In this document: in pieces, positions 1-6,933 of the stretch
Numbering within the stretch: position 1 is the first letter of the stretch
How the letters are laid out: the number at the start of each line of letters is the position of its first letter
Origin: Dehalococcoidia bacterium
GTDB taxonomy: Bacteria; Chloroflexota; Dehalococcoidia; UBA2979
DNA length: 12,202 bases
NCBI GenBank assembly: GCA_018700215.1
Contig: JABIST010000452.1
Location: 1 to 12,202, forward strand
Reading direction: 5' to 3'
Program-made: the position numbers and the translations under genes
The notes under the pieces: generated by a model
Seen by the model: the letters and a program-made list of their open reading frames with translations, nothing else
Told to the model about the DNA's origin: nothing
The model's database searches: none

Positions 1-1
1 A

Positions 2-142
2 TTGGGCAACATCGAAGCCGTCTCCGGCCCCCTGCTCCGCTACATCAACCGACTCTCGGACCTACTCTTCGCCATGGCCCGCGCCACCAACGCCCGCGCC
101 AACGTCGACGAACCAGAGTGGCGCGGCCGCGACGCCCGCTAG
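2..142 (+). CDS. PduO-type cob(I)alamin adenosyltransferase, C-terminal fragment
   Basis: The gene is cut by the left window edge; 46 codons and a TAG stop remain. The fragment contains RYINRLSDLLFAMAR followed by an acidic stretch and a late Trp. This matches the conserved C-terminal helix of PduO/MMAB-type adenosyltransferases (typically YLNRLSDxLFxLAR). Family members transfer the adenosyl group of ATP to cob(I)alamin in the cytoplasm, making adenosylcobalamin. The catalytic N-terminal part and the start lie outside the window, so activity cannot be judged. Its stop codon shares CTAG (139-142) with the stop of the convergent kinase gene. A second, non-homologous adenosyltransferase lies at 8255-8863. 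The family call is good; the substrate is assumed from the family. Confidence 0.8.
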   Translation: MGNIEAVSGPLLRYINRLSDLLFAMARATNARANVDEPEWRGRDAR

Positions 143-774
143 CTGCCCCGAGCCGCCAGCTCCCGAAACGCCGAGGCAGGCGGCCCCTCGACCAACCGCC
201 GACGAATCGCCCCAGCACACTCCTCCGCACTCATCACCGACGTATCGACCTCCAAGTCGTAAATCCCCGGCACATGCACCACGTCCTGCCACCGCTGCAC
301 CGGCGCCGGAATCGGGTCCTCCGAGGTCCCCACCGCATACCTCCCTTCCCGACCAGCCTGCCCCGCATTCCGACGCTCCATGATCACGTCGATCGGGCAC
401 AGCACCCCCACGAACAGCGCCGGCAACCCATCGAGCCGCCGTGCACAGTCGACCAGCGTCTCCTCCACGTGGTGCCCCACGTCCACCACCACGTTCAACC
501 CCAGCCGGCTCTGAGCAGCGATCGACTCGTACAACCCCGCATACATCACGGGAATCAGTCCCTCCGGATCGGCCCCATCCTCCCCCGGACGCAGCCCAAT
601 CCCCGGCCGGTACCGCTTCGGCGTCACCGGATCGATCCACGCATCCACCCCCAGGTTCAGCCACACCCCATCGAACGACTCCTGGATCGCCACCGCGATG
701 CTCGACTTCCCCGCCCGCGGCGCCCCGTTCAGCACCACGATCTGCCCGAGGTCGCTCGGCTGCTCGATCACCAT
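139..774 (-). CDS. Chloramphenicol phosphotransferase-like P-loop kinase
   Basis: This 211-residue protein resembles the chloramphenicol 3-O-phosphotransferase (CPT) family of Streptomyces venezuelae. A P-loop, GAPRAGKS, lies at residues 17-24. LGVDAWID follows, with Asp44 at the place of the CPT catalytic Asp. Further on are VVVDVGHH (about 107-114), FVGVLCP before an Arg-rich lid-like segment, and YDLEVDTS near the C terminus, which closely matches the CPT YDVEVDT motif. Family members phosphorylate a small-molecule hydroxyl using ATP; the substrate here is unknown and need not be chloramphenicol. The start lies 3 bp after the stop of the MFS gene, behind a GGAGG, so the two are almost certainly cotranscribed and probably translationally coupled. 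An uncharacterised small-molecule kinase of the same fold is the main alternative. Confidence 0.8.
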   Translation of the reverse strand: MVIEQPSDLGQIVVLNGAPRAGKSSIAVAIQESFDGVWLNLGVDAWIDPVTPKRYRPGIGLRPGEDGADPEGLIPVMYAGLYESIAAQSRLGLNVVVDVGHHVEETLVDCARRLDGLPALFVGVLCPIDVIMERRNAGQAGREGRYAVGTSEDPIPAPVQRWQDVVHVPGIYDLEVDTSVMSAEECAGAIRRRLVEGPPASAFRELAARGS

Positions 775-777
775 CGT

Positions 778-2049
778 CTAGCCTCCGCCCGCTCCGCCCG
801 CTTCCGAGTCCACCTCAAGCGCCGCACGCTCCGCCCGCCGTACCACGGCCCCATACACCACCCACGCCGCCACCGTGATCACGATGATCACTACACCCTC
901 CATCGCCAGCACCTCGCGCTCGCCGATTCGGTCCGCCAGCACCCCAATCGGCAACGCCGTCAGCCCCTGCCCGCCCCACGCCAGCATCATCAACGACATC
1001 ACCCGTCCGAAGTACGCCGGGTCCGCCTCCATCATCAGCAGCGCGTTGTTCGTCACCTGGAACCCTGTGTACCCCACTCCAACGATGAACATCGCCAGCA
1101 GCACTGTCACAAACGACGGCGCCACAGCCAGCGCGATCATCGAGACTCCGGACAGCACACCCATCGACAGCATCAACCGCCACGCCCCCGCGCCGCGCAT
1201 CATCCCCGCGATCGCCAGGCCGGTCGCCAACCCCCCAACGGCCTCCACCGTGAACAGCAACCCGATCCGCTCGGTCGGCTGCCCCAGCTCATGCTCCAGC
1301 AGCGCTGGCAACACCGTCACAAACGGCTGCCCAACAATCGTCACCAGAATGAACGACCCCACCAACAGCATCAGCCGCGGTCGCTCCCGCACGTGCGACA
1401 GCCCCGCCCCCAGGTCCCCGAACACCGACTTCCCGCTCGAAGACGGCTCCGACGCCGGCAGCCGGAACAGCGTCGCCACCACCAGCAAGAACAGGCTCGA
1501 CATGAACAGGTACGTCCCACCCGTGCCCGAGAACGACCATGCAATCAGCACACCCGCCACCAGCGGCGATGCCACCCGCGCAAACGCCATCGAAAGCTGA
1601 CTCAAGGCCACCGCGTTCGGCAGCAGCTCGCGCGGCACCAGCTCCCCCACATACGCCTGCCGAGTCGGCCCAATGAACGCGAAGCACAGCCCCATCAGGA
1701 AAGTCAGTCCCACAAGCAGACCAATCGTCAGCTGGTCGCTCACAATCAGCAGCCCGATCACCAGAAACAGGAAACCGATCAAGCTCTGCCCCGTCAGCAG
1801 CACCCGTCGCTTCGACAACCGATCGGCGAACACCCCACCAATCGGCCCGACGAACACCATCGAAATCCCACTACCCAGCGCCACCACGCCCACCGCCGTG
1901 CTGCTCCCCGCAAGGTCGAACGCCACCACGCTCTGAACCGTCCGAGTCATCATGAACGCCAGCAGCGCGAACGTACTGCCGCCCCACAGAATCCGAAATG
2001 AAGGAATCGTCAGCGCCTCGAAGGTCGCCGCGTACCAGCGCGAAAGCAT
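778..2049 (-). CDS. MFS transporter, EntS/MFS_3-like exporter
   Basis: The protein has 423 residues and about 12 hydrophobic segments. The MFS motif A region between helices 2 and 3 is GGVFADRLSKRR (71-82), and a FIGPTRQAYVGELVP stretch follows, typical of the MFS_3 exporter group (EntS-like and macrolide-efflux-like proteins). A related motif, IGVLADRIGERE, occurs in the C-terminal half. It should sit in the cytoplasmic membrane and export a small molecule by proton antiport; the substrate is unknown. The C terminus is Gly-rich, partly because it carries the ribosome site of the next gene. There is no clear Shine-Dalgarno before this ATG, but a TAnnnT box stands six bases upstream (see 2056-2061). 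The kinase gene begins 3 bp downstream, suggesting an efflux plus modification cassette. Confidence 0.88.
   Translation of the reverse strand: MLSRWYAATFEALTIPSFRILWGGSTFALLAFMMTRTVQSVVAFDLAGSSTAVGVVALGSGISMVFVGPIGGVFADRLSKRRVLLTGQSLIGFLFLVIGLLIVSDQLTIGLLVGLTFLMGLCFAFIGPTRQAYVGELVPRELLPNAVALSQLSMAFARVASPLVAGVLIAWSFSGTGGTYLFMSSLFLLVVATLFRLPASEPSSSGKSVFGDLGAGLSHVRERPRLMLLVGSFILVTIVGQPFVTVLPALLEHELGQPTERIGLLFTVEAVGGLATGLAIAGMMRGAGAWRLMLSMGVLSGVSMIALAVAPSFVTVLLAMFIVGVGYTGFQVTNNALLMMEADPAYFGRVMSLMMLAWGGQGLTALPIGVLADRIGEREVLAMEGVVIIVITVAAWVVYGAVVRRAERAALEVDSEAGGAGGG
782..786 (-). promoter_or_regulatory. Shine-Dalgarno site of the CPT-like gene
   Basis: GGAGG on the minus strand lies inside the last Gly codons of the MFS gene. 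It is seven bases before the kinase ATG, with the MFS TAG in between. It fixes the start at 774 and favours translational coupling. Confidence 0.7.
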
Positions 2050-2055
2050 CGCAGA

Positions 2056-2061
2056 ACTCTA
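2056..2061 (-). promoter_or_regulatory. Candidate -10 box of a leaderless MFS transcript
   Basis: On the minus strand TAGAGT (TAnnnT) is followed by exactly six bases and then the MFS ATG. That spacing would put the transcription start at or next to the A of the ATG. No good Shine-Dalgarno is visible. I see no convincing -35. Confidence 0.35.
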
Positions 2062-2145
2062 CGCGCCCCACACGCCAGCGTCCGTCCGCTCCGGGGCTTT
2101 ACGTGCGCATCAACGTCCGCCCGCCCGAGGGCTGGAGCAACTCGA

Positions 2146-2871
2146 TCAGCCCAGCGCCGCAATCGTCCGATCCGGGAAATCCCCGCAGATTGCATCCACG
2201 CCCGCGTCTCGCACCCGCACCAGGCTCTCAGGCTCATTCACCGTCCACGTCGCCACCAGCAACCCTCGACGCCGTGCCCGCTCCACCAGCTCCGCAGTCA
2301 CCAAGTCCTGCCGCACACTCACCCCCGCCGCCCCCAGCCGTGGCGCCATCTCAAACGGATCGCCGATCTCGTACCGCGACAGCGACGGCTCCGAGAACGT
2401 CAGCCACGCCGGCACCTCCGGCATCGCCGCCCGCGAAGCCGCCACCACCCCAGGGTCGAAACTCCAGATCCAGCACCACTCCGCCGCCCCCCGCGACCGG
2501 ATCAGCGAAGCCACCCGCTCCTCCAGCCCCGCCTCCTTCAACTCGATCACAAACAGCGCCCGACCATCGATCTGATCCATCGCCTCCGCCAGCGTCGGCA
2601 CCGGCTGCTCCCCCACCGCGCCGCGACTATCCAGCACGCGCACGCCGCGCAGCTCCTCCAGCGTCACCTCACGGAGCGCCCGATCGCCGCCGTCCGTCGT
2701 CCGCGCCAACGACGCATCGTGCAGCAACACCAGCTCGCCATCCGCCGTCGCACGCACGTCAATTTCGACGCCGTCAGCGCCACCCTCAATCGCTGCATCA
2801 ATCCCCGCCAGCGTGTTCTCCGGCATCGTCCCCATTTGCGTCCGGTGCGAAATCACCAACGGTCGATGCAT
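2146..2871 (-). CDS. Glycerophosphodiester phosphodiesterase (GDPD family)
   Basis: This 241-residue protein shows the GDPD TIM-barrel signatures in order: His9-Arg10, then MPENT, GADGVEIDVR with Glu36 and Asp38 as metal ligands, and LLHDASLARTTDG with His51. FVIELKE follows mid-protein and ICGDFPD comes near the end. The family hydrolyses glycerophosphodiesters to sn-glycerol 3-phosphate and an alcohol, usually metal-dependently. No signal peptide is seen, so a cytoplasmic UgpQ-like role in lipid-headgroup turnover or phosphate scavenging is likely. The usual HRG is HRT here, but the His and Arg are kept. GAGG precedes the ATG at good spacing. It lies 78 bp downstream of the kinase gene and 96 bp upstream of the MFS gene, in the same direction, so operon membership is uncertain. 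Confidence 0.9.
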   Translation of the reverse strand: MHRPLVISHRTQMGTMPENTLAGIDAAIEGGADGVEIDVRATADGELVLLHDASLARTTDGGDRALREVTLEELRGVRVLDSRGAVGEQPVPTLAEAMDQIDGRALFVIELKEAGLEERVASLIRSRGAAEWCWIWSFDPGVVAASRAAMPEVPAWLTFSEPSLSRYEIGDPFEMAPRLGAAGVSVRQDLVTAELVERARRRGLLVATWTVNEPESLVRVRDAGVDAICGDFPDRTIAALG

Positions 2872-2949
2872 CGGCCTGCCTCAGCTACGGGCGCCTATCT
2901 GCCCGCGCGAAGCCTAGCCCTCACCCATCCCCCGCGCCATCAGCCGACG

Positions 2950-4356
2950 TTAGCTCGCCGCTTCCGAGGTCCCACCAACATCATCGAGCGGCGCACGCAC
3001 CGTCACCCGCGCCCCGCCACCCGGCGCGTCGTCGATCGTCACGCTGCCCGAATGCACCGCCGCCTGCTGCGCCACCAACGCCAATCCCAGTCCCGTCCCC
3101 GCCCCCTGCACGCCGTTCCCGCGCTCGAACCTGCCGAACACCCGCTCCCGGTCCGCCGCCGCGATCCCCAGTCCGCCGTCCGTTACCGTCAGCACCCACT
3201 CGCGCTCGTCGTGGTCCAGCGACACCACCACCTCCGCCTCGCCACCTCCCGAGGGCCTCCCGTGCGTCACCGCGTTCCGCACCAGATTGTCCAACAGCAC
3301 CCGCAGCCCCTCTGGCCACACCCGCACCTCCGGCGGCTCCCGCTGCACATCCAGCGTGATCGTCGCCTCCGGGAACCGCGCCTGCGCCTGCGCCACCGTC
3401 CCGTCCACCAACTCCCCGAGGTCCGTCGACTCGAACAGATCCGCCGCCGCCAACTCCCCGCGCGCCAGCAACCGCAACGCTTCCAGCGCATCCAGCAGCC
3501 GATGCTGCTGCGCCACCACGTCGCCCACGATCGCGTTCCGCTCCTCCACCGGCAGATCCGGATTCGCCGCCAGCACCTCCAGGTTCGTCTGCATACTCGT
3601 CAGCGGCGTCCGCAGCTCATGCGCCACGTTCCCCGCGAACCCCCGAGACGCGTCCAACGCCGCCTGCGTCTGCGCCGCTCCCTCCTCGATCCGCTCCAGC
3701 ATCACGTTCAACGCCTGCGCCAGCTCATCAACTTCCGAGGGCCCCTGGTCCACCGGCACCCGCACACTCAAATCCACCGTCTCGCTCACCCGCTCCGCCT
3801 CACGACGCAGCCCCGCCAACGGCCGAATCGCCACCGTCCCCAGCAACCAACCTCCGAGGCCCGCGGCCCCCACCGCGAATGCACCCAGCGCAAGAATCAA
3901 TCGCCGCAGTTCGGACAGCGTGGATTCCACGCCCTCCATCGAAGCAGTCGTCTGCAGCAACACCGCTCCACCACCCCCGGGTGGGCGCGGCAACTCCATC
4001 GTCAACACTCGCCACTGCTCCCCGTCGGCACTTTCGGTCGAGAAGCCGACGGCCACCGGCACTGGAATCTCCGGGAATTCGACGGTCTCGAAAACCGATC
4101 CGTCCGAATTAATCACCCTCGAGGCCACGAACAGATCAGAGCGGAATCCGCGCAACTCTCGAGGCACGCGCCGTCCCTCAACCAGGTTCGTAAAGGGACC
4201 CGGCGACACCACAATCCCCACCTGCTGCTGCAACGCCTCGTCCAGCTCGTCCTGCTGCGATCGCTCCGTCAGCGCCAGCAGCACCACGCCCAGCAGCACC
4301 ACCACCGCGATCGTCGCGGCCATCGAGGACAGCGCCACCCGCGATCGCAAGCTCAT
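2950..4356 (-). CDS. Sensor histidine kinase, PrrB/MprB-like
   Basis: A complete 468-residue membrane kinase. A first membrane segment (about 8-29) is followed by a roughly 120-residue extracytoplasmic sensor region (30-152) with no domain I recognise. A second membrane segment follows (about 153-176), then a HAMP linker (177-230). The H-box AHELRTPLTSM carries the phosphoacceptor His246. The ATPase domain shows the N-box LLDNLVRNAVTHG (Asn357, Asn361), G1 DGGLG (393-397) and G2 GTGLGLAL (420-427). The start overlaps the regulator stop by 4 bp (ATGA), so the two form a cognate pair made from one mRNA. It probably detects an envelope signal, perhaps via the exported protein encoded two genes upstream. 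The signal is unknown. Confidence 0.93.
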   Translation of the reverse strand: MSLRSRVALSSMAATIAVVVLLGVVLLALTERSQQDELDEALQQQVGIVVSPGPFTNLVEGRRVPRELRGFRSDLFVASRVINSDGSVFETVEFPEIPVPVAVGFSTESADGEQWRVLTMELPRPPGGGGAVLLQTTASMEGVESTLSELRRLILALGAFAVGAAGLGGWLLGTVAIRPLAGLRREAERVSETVDLSVRVPVDQGPSEVDELAQALNVMLERIEEGAAQTQAALDASRGFAGNVAHELRTPLTSMQTNLEVLAANPDLPVEERNAIVGDVVAQQHRLLDALEALRLLARGELAAADLFESTDLGELVDGTVAQAQARFPEATITLDVQREPPEVRVWPEGLRVLLDNLVRNAVTHGRPSGGGEAEVVVSLDHDEREWVLTVTDGGLGIAAADRERVFGRFERGNGVQGAGTGLGLALVAQQAAVHSGSVTIDDAPGGGARVTVRAPLDDVGGTSEAAS

Positions 4357-5024
4357 GAGCGCAACACAAATCCGACGCCGCGCACCGTCTGGACCAGCCG
4401 CGGTTCACCCTCCGCCTCCAGCTTCCGACGCAAGTACCCGACGAACACGTCCACCACATTGCTATCGATCTCGAAGTCGTAGCCCCACACCCGCTCCAGC
4501 AGCTGCGAGCGCGACAGCACAATCCCGTCGTTCCGCGCCAGCACCTCCAGCAGATCGAACTCCCGACGCGTCAGCTCCATCTCCCGCTCACCCCGCCGCG
4601 CGATCCGCCGCGCCGGATCCACCGCTAGGTCGCCAACCTCGATCAGCTCACCGTCGCCCTCCGAGGCGGCACCAGCTCGACGCAGTAACGCCCGCAGCCG
4701 CGCCACCAGCTCCTGCAGCGCGAACGGCTTCACCATGTAATCGTCCGCACCCGCCTCCAGCCCCGCCACGCGGTGCGACACCTCGTCGTTCGCCGACAGC
4801 ACGCAGATCGGCACCTCTTCCCCGTTCGCTCGCAGCGTCCGAGTCACGCTCACCCCATCGAGGTCCGGCATGTTGATGTCCAGCACCATCACGTCTGGCG
4901 ACCGCATCTCCACCTCACGCAGCGCCGCCACACCGCCCGAGGCGCTGCGCACGGCGAAGCCCTCGACGCGGAGACCGCGTTCGAGGGCCGTGATAATCGC
5001 CGGGTCGTCGTCCACGACCAACAC
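4353..5024 (-). CDS. OmpR-family response regulator, PrrA/MprA-like
   Basis: This 223-residue two-domain regulator has an acidic pocket (Asp5-Asp7), phosphoacceptor Asp49 in VMVLDINMPDLDG, switch Ser77 and Lys99 in DDYMVKPF. A winged-helix DNA-binding domain follows, with LTRREFDLLEVLARN, VWGYDFEIDSNVVDVF and TVRGVGFVLRS. The stretch from the phosphoacceptor to the end is very like mycobacterial PrrA. The start is a GTG at 5022-5024. The frame stays open upstream to a TGA near 5073-5075 with no ATG, so the N terminus is short by a few residues compared with relatives. It begins 17 bp after the exported-protein gene and overlaps the kinase gene. Likely targets are the repeats at 5886-5954. Confidence 0.93.
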   Translation of the reverse strand: MLVVDDDPAIITALERGLRVEGFAVRSASGGVAALREVEMRSPDVMVLDINMPDLDGVSVTRTLRANGEEVPICVLSANDEVSHRVAGLEAGADDYMVKPFALQELVARLRALLRRAGAASEGDGELIEVGDLAVDPARRIARRGEREMELTRREFDLLEVLARNDGIVLSRSQLLERVWGYDFEIDSNVVDVFVGYLRRKLEAEGEPRLVQTVRGVGFVLRS

Positions 5025-5041
5025 GTCTGCCTGCTGCTGGT

Positions 5042-5830
5042 TTACAGCGAAACTCCTTCGTCGGCTGGTCCAAATTCACCGAGTTGCGTACCGCCGTGCC
5101 GCGGACCACCGTCCGGGCCACCGCGACGCGGGCCGTGTCCACGACCGCCGTCGCGCTCGCCCACGGTCTCCCGCATCAGCTCCTGGAAGCCTTCGAGGTC
5201 GCCCTCGTTCAGCTCCGCCTGCAATGCATCGTACTGCGACTGGTCGATGATCCCGTCGCTCAGCATCTGCTCCAGCCGGTCGCCGACCGACTCGATCTTG
5301 CGCTCCTGCCTCAGCTCATCCAGCGTCCCGTTCGCCTTCGCTTCCAGGATCTCGTCCGCCTCGGCCTGCGTCAGCTTGCCGTCCTCGACTCCCTGCGCCA
5401 GCCGCGCCTCGAACGCGCCGTCGAACGCCGCCTCCAGCTCAGCCGCCGAAATCCCGAGTTCCGCAGCAACGTCCGAGATGAACTCGGCACGGTGCGCCTC
5501 GCGCTCCTCGGCCGTCAGGCCTTCCGGCTTCTCAGCGCCCGAATCTCGGCGCTCCTCCATCACAGCTCGAACCGCATCGCGGAACGTCTCCGCGTCGATC
5601 CCAAGCTGCTCCGCCACGCCCGCGTCGCCGCCACCGCGGTGACCGCGCCCCGAACGCCCATGCTCAGGCCCGCGACCCGACTCTTCGCCGTCCACCGCCT
5701 GCTGAACCGCCACGGTCGTGACCGTCTCGGTAACAGCCTCACTCGCGCCAACCGGCGCCGTCATTGCCACTCCGCCGATCACCATGGCGCCCAGCGCCCC
5801 TGCCATCGGCAACTTGCTATTCCAACGCAT
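5042..5830 (-). CDS. Exported His/Gly/Arg-rich helical protein of unknown function
   Basis: I do not recognise a named family. The 262-residue product begins with a signal peptide: basic n-region MRWNSK, hydrophobic 9-25, likely cleavage after PVGA (29). A low-complexity GRGPEHGRSGRGHRGGG stretch (52-68) follows. Then come helical, acidic units: AEQLGIDAETF (73-83) is echoed by AAELGISAAEL (122-132), and EDGKLTQAEADEIL (149-162) by SDGIIDQSQYDALQ (191-204). A second Gly/Arg/His-rich tract covers 227-247. The His-rich ends could bind metal or polyanions, but that is inference. It is the first gene of the operon with the regulator and kinase, so it may act as a secreted modulator or target of that pair. 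A GAGAGGA seven bases upstream supports the start. Confidence 0.85.
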   Translation of the reverse strand: MRWNSKLPMAGALGAMVIGGVAMTAPVGASEAVTETVTTVAVQQAVDGEESGRGPEHGRSGRGHRGGGDAGVAEQLGIDAETFRDAVRAVMEERRDSGAEKPEGLTAEEREAHRAEFISDVAAELGISAAELEAAFDGAFEARLAQGVEDGKLTQAEADEILEAKANGTLDELRQERKIESVGDRLEQMLSDGIIDQSQYDALQAELNEGDLEGFQELMRETVGERDGGRGHGPRRGGPDGGPRHGGTQLGEFGPADEGVSL

Positions 5831-5837
5831 GACTCGT

Positions 5838-5844
5838 TCCTCTC
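5838..5844 (-). promoter_or_regulatory. Strong Shine-Dalgarno of the exported-protein gene
   Basis: GAGAGGA on the minus strand stands seven bases before the ATG at 5828-5830. It is the best ribosome site of the leftward operon. Confidence 0.7.
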
Positions 5845-5863
5845 GATTTAGTGTGTGGTCGCG

Positions 5864-5892
5864 TTGAAATCATCTTCGGCCGCACCTCTAAG
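5864..5892 (+). promoter_or_regulatory. Candidate sigma-70-type promoter toward the ABC operon
   Basis: TTGAAA (5864-5869), a 17-base spacer and TCTAAG (5887-5892) form the best rightward -35/-10 pair seen in the divergent region. The -10 is only four of six to consensus. It overlaps the CTCT/GAGAAC repeats and lies upstream of the ACCTTC array, so bound regulator could affect it. Confidence 0.3.
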
Positions 5893-5906
5893 AGAACTCT
5901 GAGAAC
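5886..5906. repeat. Short tandem repeat CTCT..GAGAAC, possible operator
   Basis: CTCTAAGAGAAC and CTCTGAGAAC stand in tandem. The CTCT starts are 11 bp apart and the GAGAAC starts (5892, 5901) 9 bp apart. On the minus strand this reads TTCTCAGAG then TTCTCTTAGAG. Tandem half-sites about one helical turn apart are what OmpR-family dimers bind. The site sits between the divergent operons and is a candidate autoregulatory site. Confidence 0.4.
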
Positions 5907-5913
5907 ACGCTAA

Positions 5914-5954
5914 ACCTTCAATGAGACTTCCCGGGACCTTCGTCGCGGACCTTC
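5914..5954. repeat. Phased four-unit direct repeat (ACCTTC), candidate regulator array
   Basis: ACCTTC at 5914, GACTTC at 5925, ACCTTC at 5936 and ACCTTC at 5949 give unit spacings of 11, 11 and 13 bp. Three units are identical and one differs at two bases. The last two extend to an exact GGACCTTC repeat. About 11-bp phasing is typical of PhoB/OmpR-type tandem binding sites. The array lies 65 bp before the ABC start and 84 bp before the exported-protein start. Confidence 0.45.
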
Positions 5955-6003
5955 CCGCCGATATCGCCTGTCGCCGCCCATGATTTCAGCGCACCATCCT
6001 CAC

Positions 6004-6009
6004 GAGGAG
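6004..6009 (+). promoter_or_regulatory. Shine-Dalgarno fixing the GTG start of the ABC ATPase
   Basis: GAGGAG lies nine bases before GTG 6019. An in-frame ATG at 5980 has no comparable site and would place this GAGGAG inside the gene, so GTG 6019 is preferred. Confidence 0.7.
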
Positions 6010-6018
6010 TGCGAATCA

Positions 6019-6933
6019 GTGCTCGAACTCACCAACCTCCACAAGCGCTTCGGCGATGTCGTCGCCCTCGAGGGCTGCAACCTCCGCGCCTGCCCCGGCC
6101 GCATGGTCGGCTTCCTCGGACCCAACGGCTCCGGCAAAACCACCGCCATGCGCAGCATCTTCGGACTCATCCACCTCGATGCCGGCACCGCCAGCTGGCA
6201 CTCCCAGCCCATCTCCAACGACGAACACCGCCGCTTCGGCTACATGCCAGAACAGCGCGGCCTCTACCCACGCATGCGCGTCCGCGACCAGATCGTCTAC
6301 TTCGCCCGCCTCCACGGTCGCGACGCTGCCGAGGCCTCCCAGGCTGCCGACCACTGGCTCGACCGCCTCGGCCTCGCCGACCGCGCCAGTTCCCGCCTCG
6401 AGGAGCTCTCTCACGGCAACCAGCAGCGCGTCCAGCTCATCGTCGCCATCGCCCACGAAGCCGACCTGCTCGTCCTCGACGAACCATTCGCCGGCCTCGA
6501 CCCGATCGGCGTCGAGTCCCTCGGCGAAGTCGTCCGCGAACAGGCCGCCCGAGGCGCCGCCGTCCTCTTCTCCAGCCACCAACTCGACCTCGTCGAGGAC
6601 CTCTGCGACGACGTCACCATCATCCACCGCGGTCGCACCGTCCTCGAAGGTGCCCTCGCTGAGGTCCGCGCCGCCTCCCCCTCCCGCTACGTCCACGCCT
6701 CAGTCGACTCGAACAGTGACCGCCCTTGGCACGAAGCGATCGAGGGCACGGAGCTGCTCTGGTCTCGCAACGACGAGCGCCGCCTCCGCGTCCCCGTCGA
6801 TGCCGATCCCGCCGCCCTGCTCGCCGCCGCCCAGGCCGCCGGCACCGTCACCTTCTTCCGATTCGAGCCGCCCCTCCTCTCAGACCTCTTCATGGAAGCC
6901 GTCAACGACCAGTCCGAGGATCTGGCCCCATGA
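6019..6933 (+). CDS. ABC-2 exporter ATP-binding protein, NatA/YhaQ-like
   Basis: From GTG 6019 the product has 304 residues. It carries Walker A GPNGSGKTT (34-42), Q-loop Gln79 in MPEQRGLYP, signature LSHGNQQRVQL (130-140), Walker B LLVLDEP (150-156), D-loop AGLDP and H-loop His187. The LSHGNQQ form of the signature is typical of the NatA/YhaQ branch, as is the extra C-terminal region of about 100 residues (DUF4162-like). It powers the membrane subunit encoded next; the genes overlap by 4 bp (ATGA), so they are translated together. The substrate is unknown: relatives include a sodium exporter (NatAB) and exporters linked to envelope stress. It is divergent from the two-component operon across a repeat-bearing intergenic region, which suggests regulation by that pair. 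Confidence 0.93.
   Translation: MLELTNLHKRFGDVVALEGCNLRACPGRMVGFLGPNGSGKTTAMRSIFGLIHLDAGTASWHSQPISNDEHRRFGYMPEQRGLYPRMRVRDQIVYFARLHGRDAAEASQAADHWLDRLGLADRASSRLEELSHGNQQRVQLIVAIAHEADLLVLDEPFAGLDPIGVESLGEVVREQAARGAAVLFSSHQLDLVEDLCDDVTIIHRGRTVLEGALAEVRAASPSRYVHASVDSNSDRPWHEAIEGTELLWSRNDERRLRVPVDADPAALLAAAQAAGTVTFFRFEPPLLSDLFMEAVNDQSEDLAP

Noticed and set aside
118..2001. Long rightward open frame opposite the kinase and MFS genes
   Set aside because: Its product is Arg/His/Pro-rich low complexity, has no recognisable domain, and lies antisense to two well-supported genes. Long stop-free shadows are expected with this C-rich strand.
1998..4876. Further rightward open frames opposite the GDPD, kinase and regulator genes
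   Set aside because: They show the same Pro/Ala/Ser/Arg bias and no motifs; the leftward genes are intact from start to stop.
5980..6018. Upstream ATG for the ABC ATPase
   Set aside because: No ribosome site precedes it. The GAGGAG at 6004-6009 is ideally placed for GTG 6019, where family homology begins.
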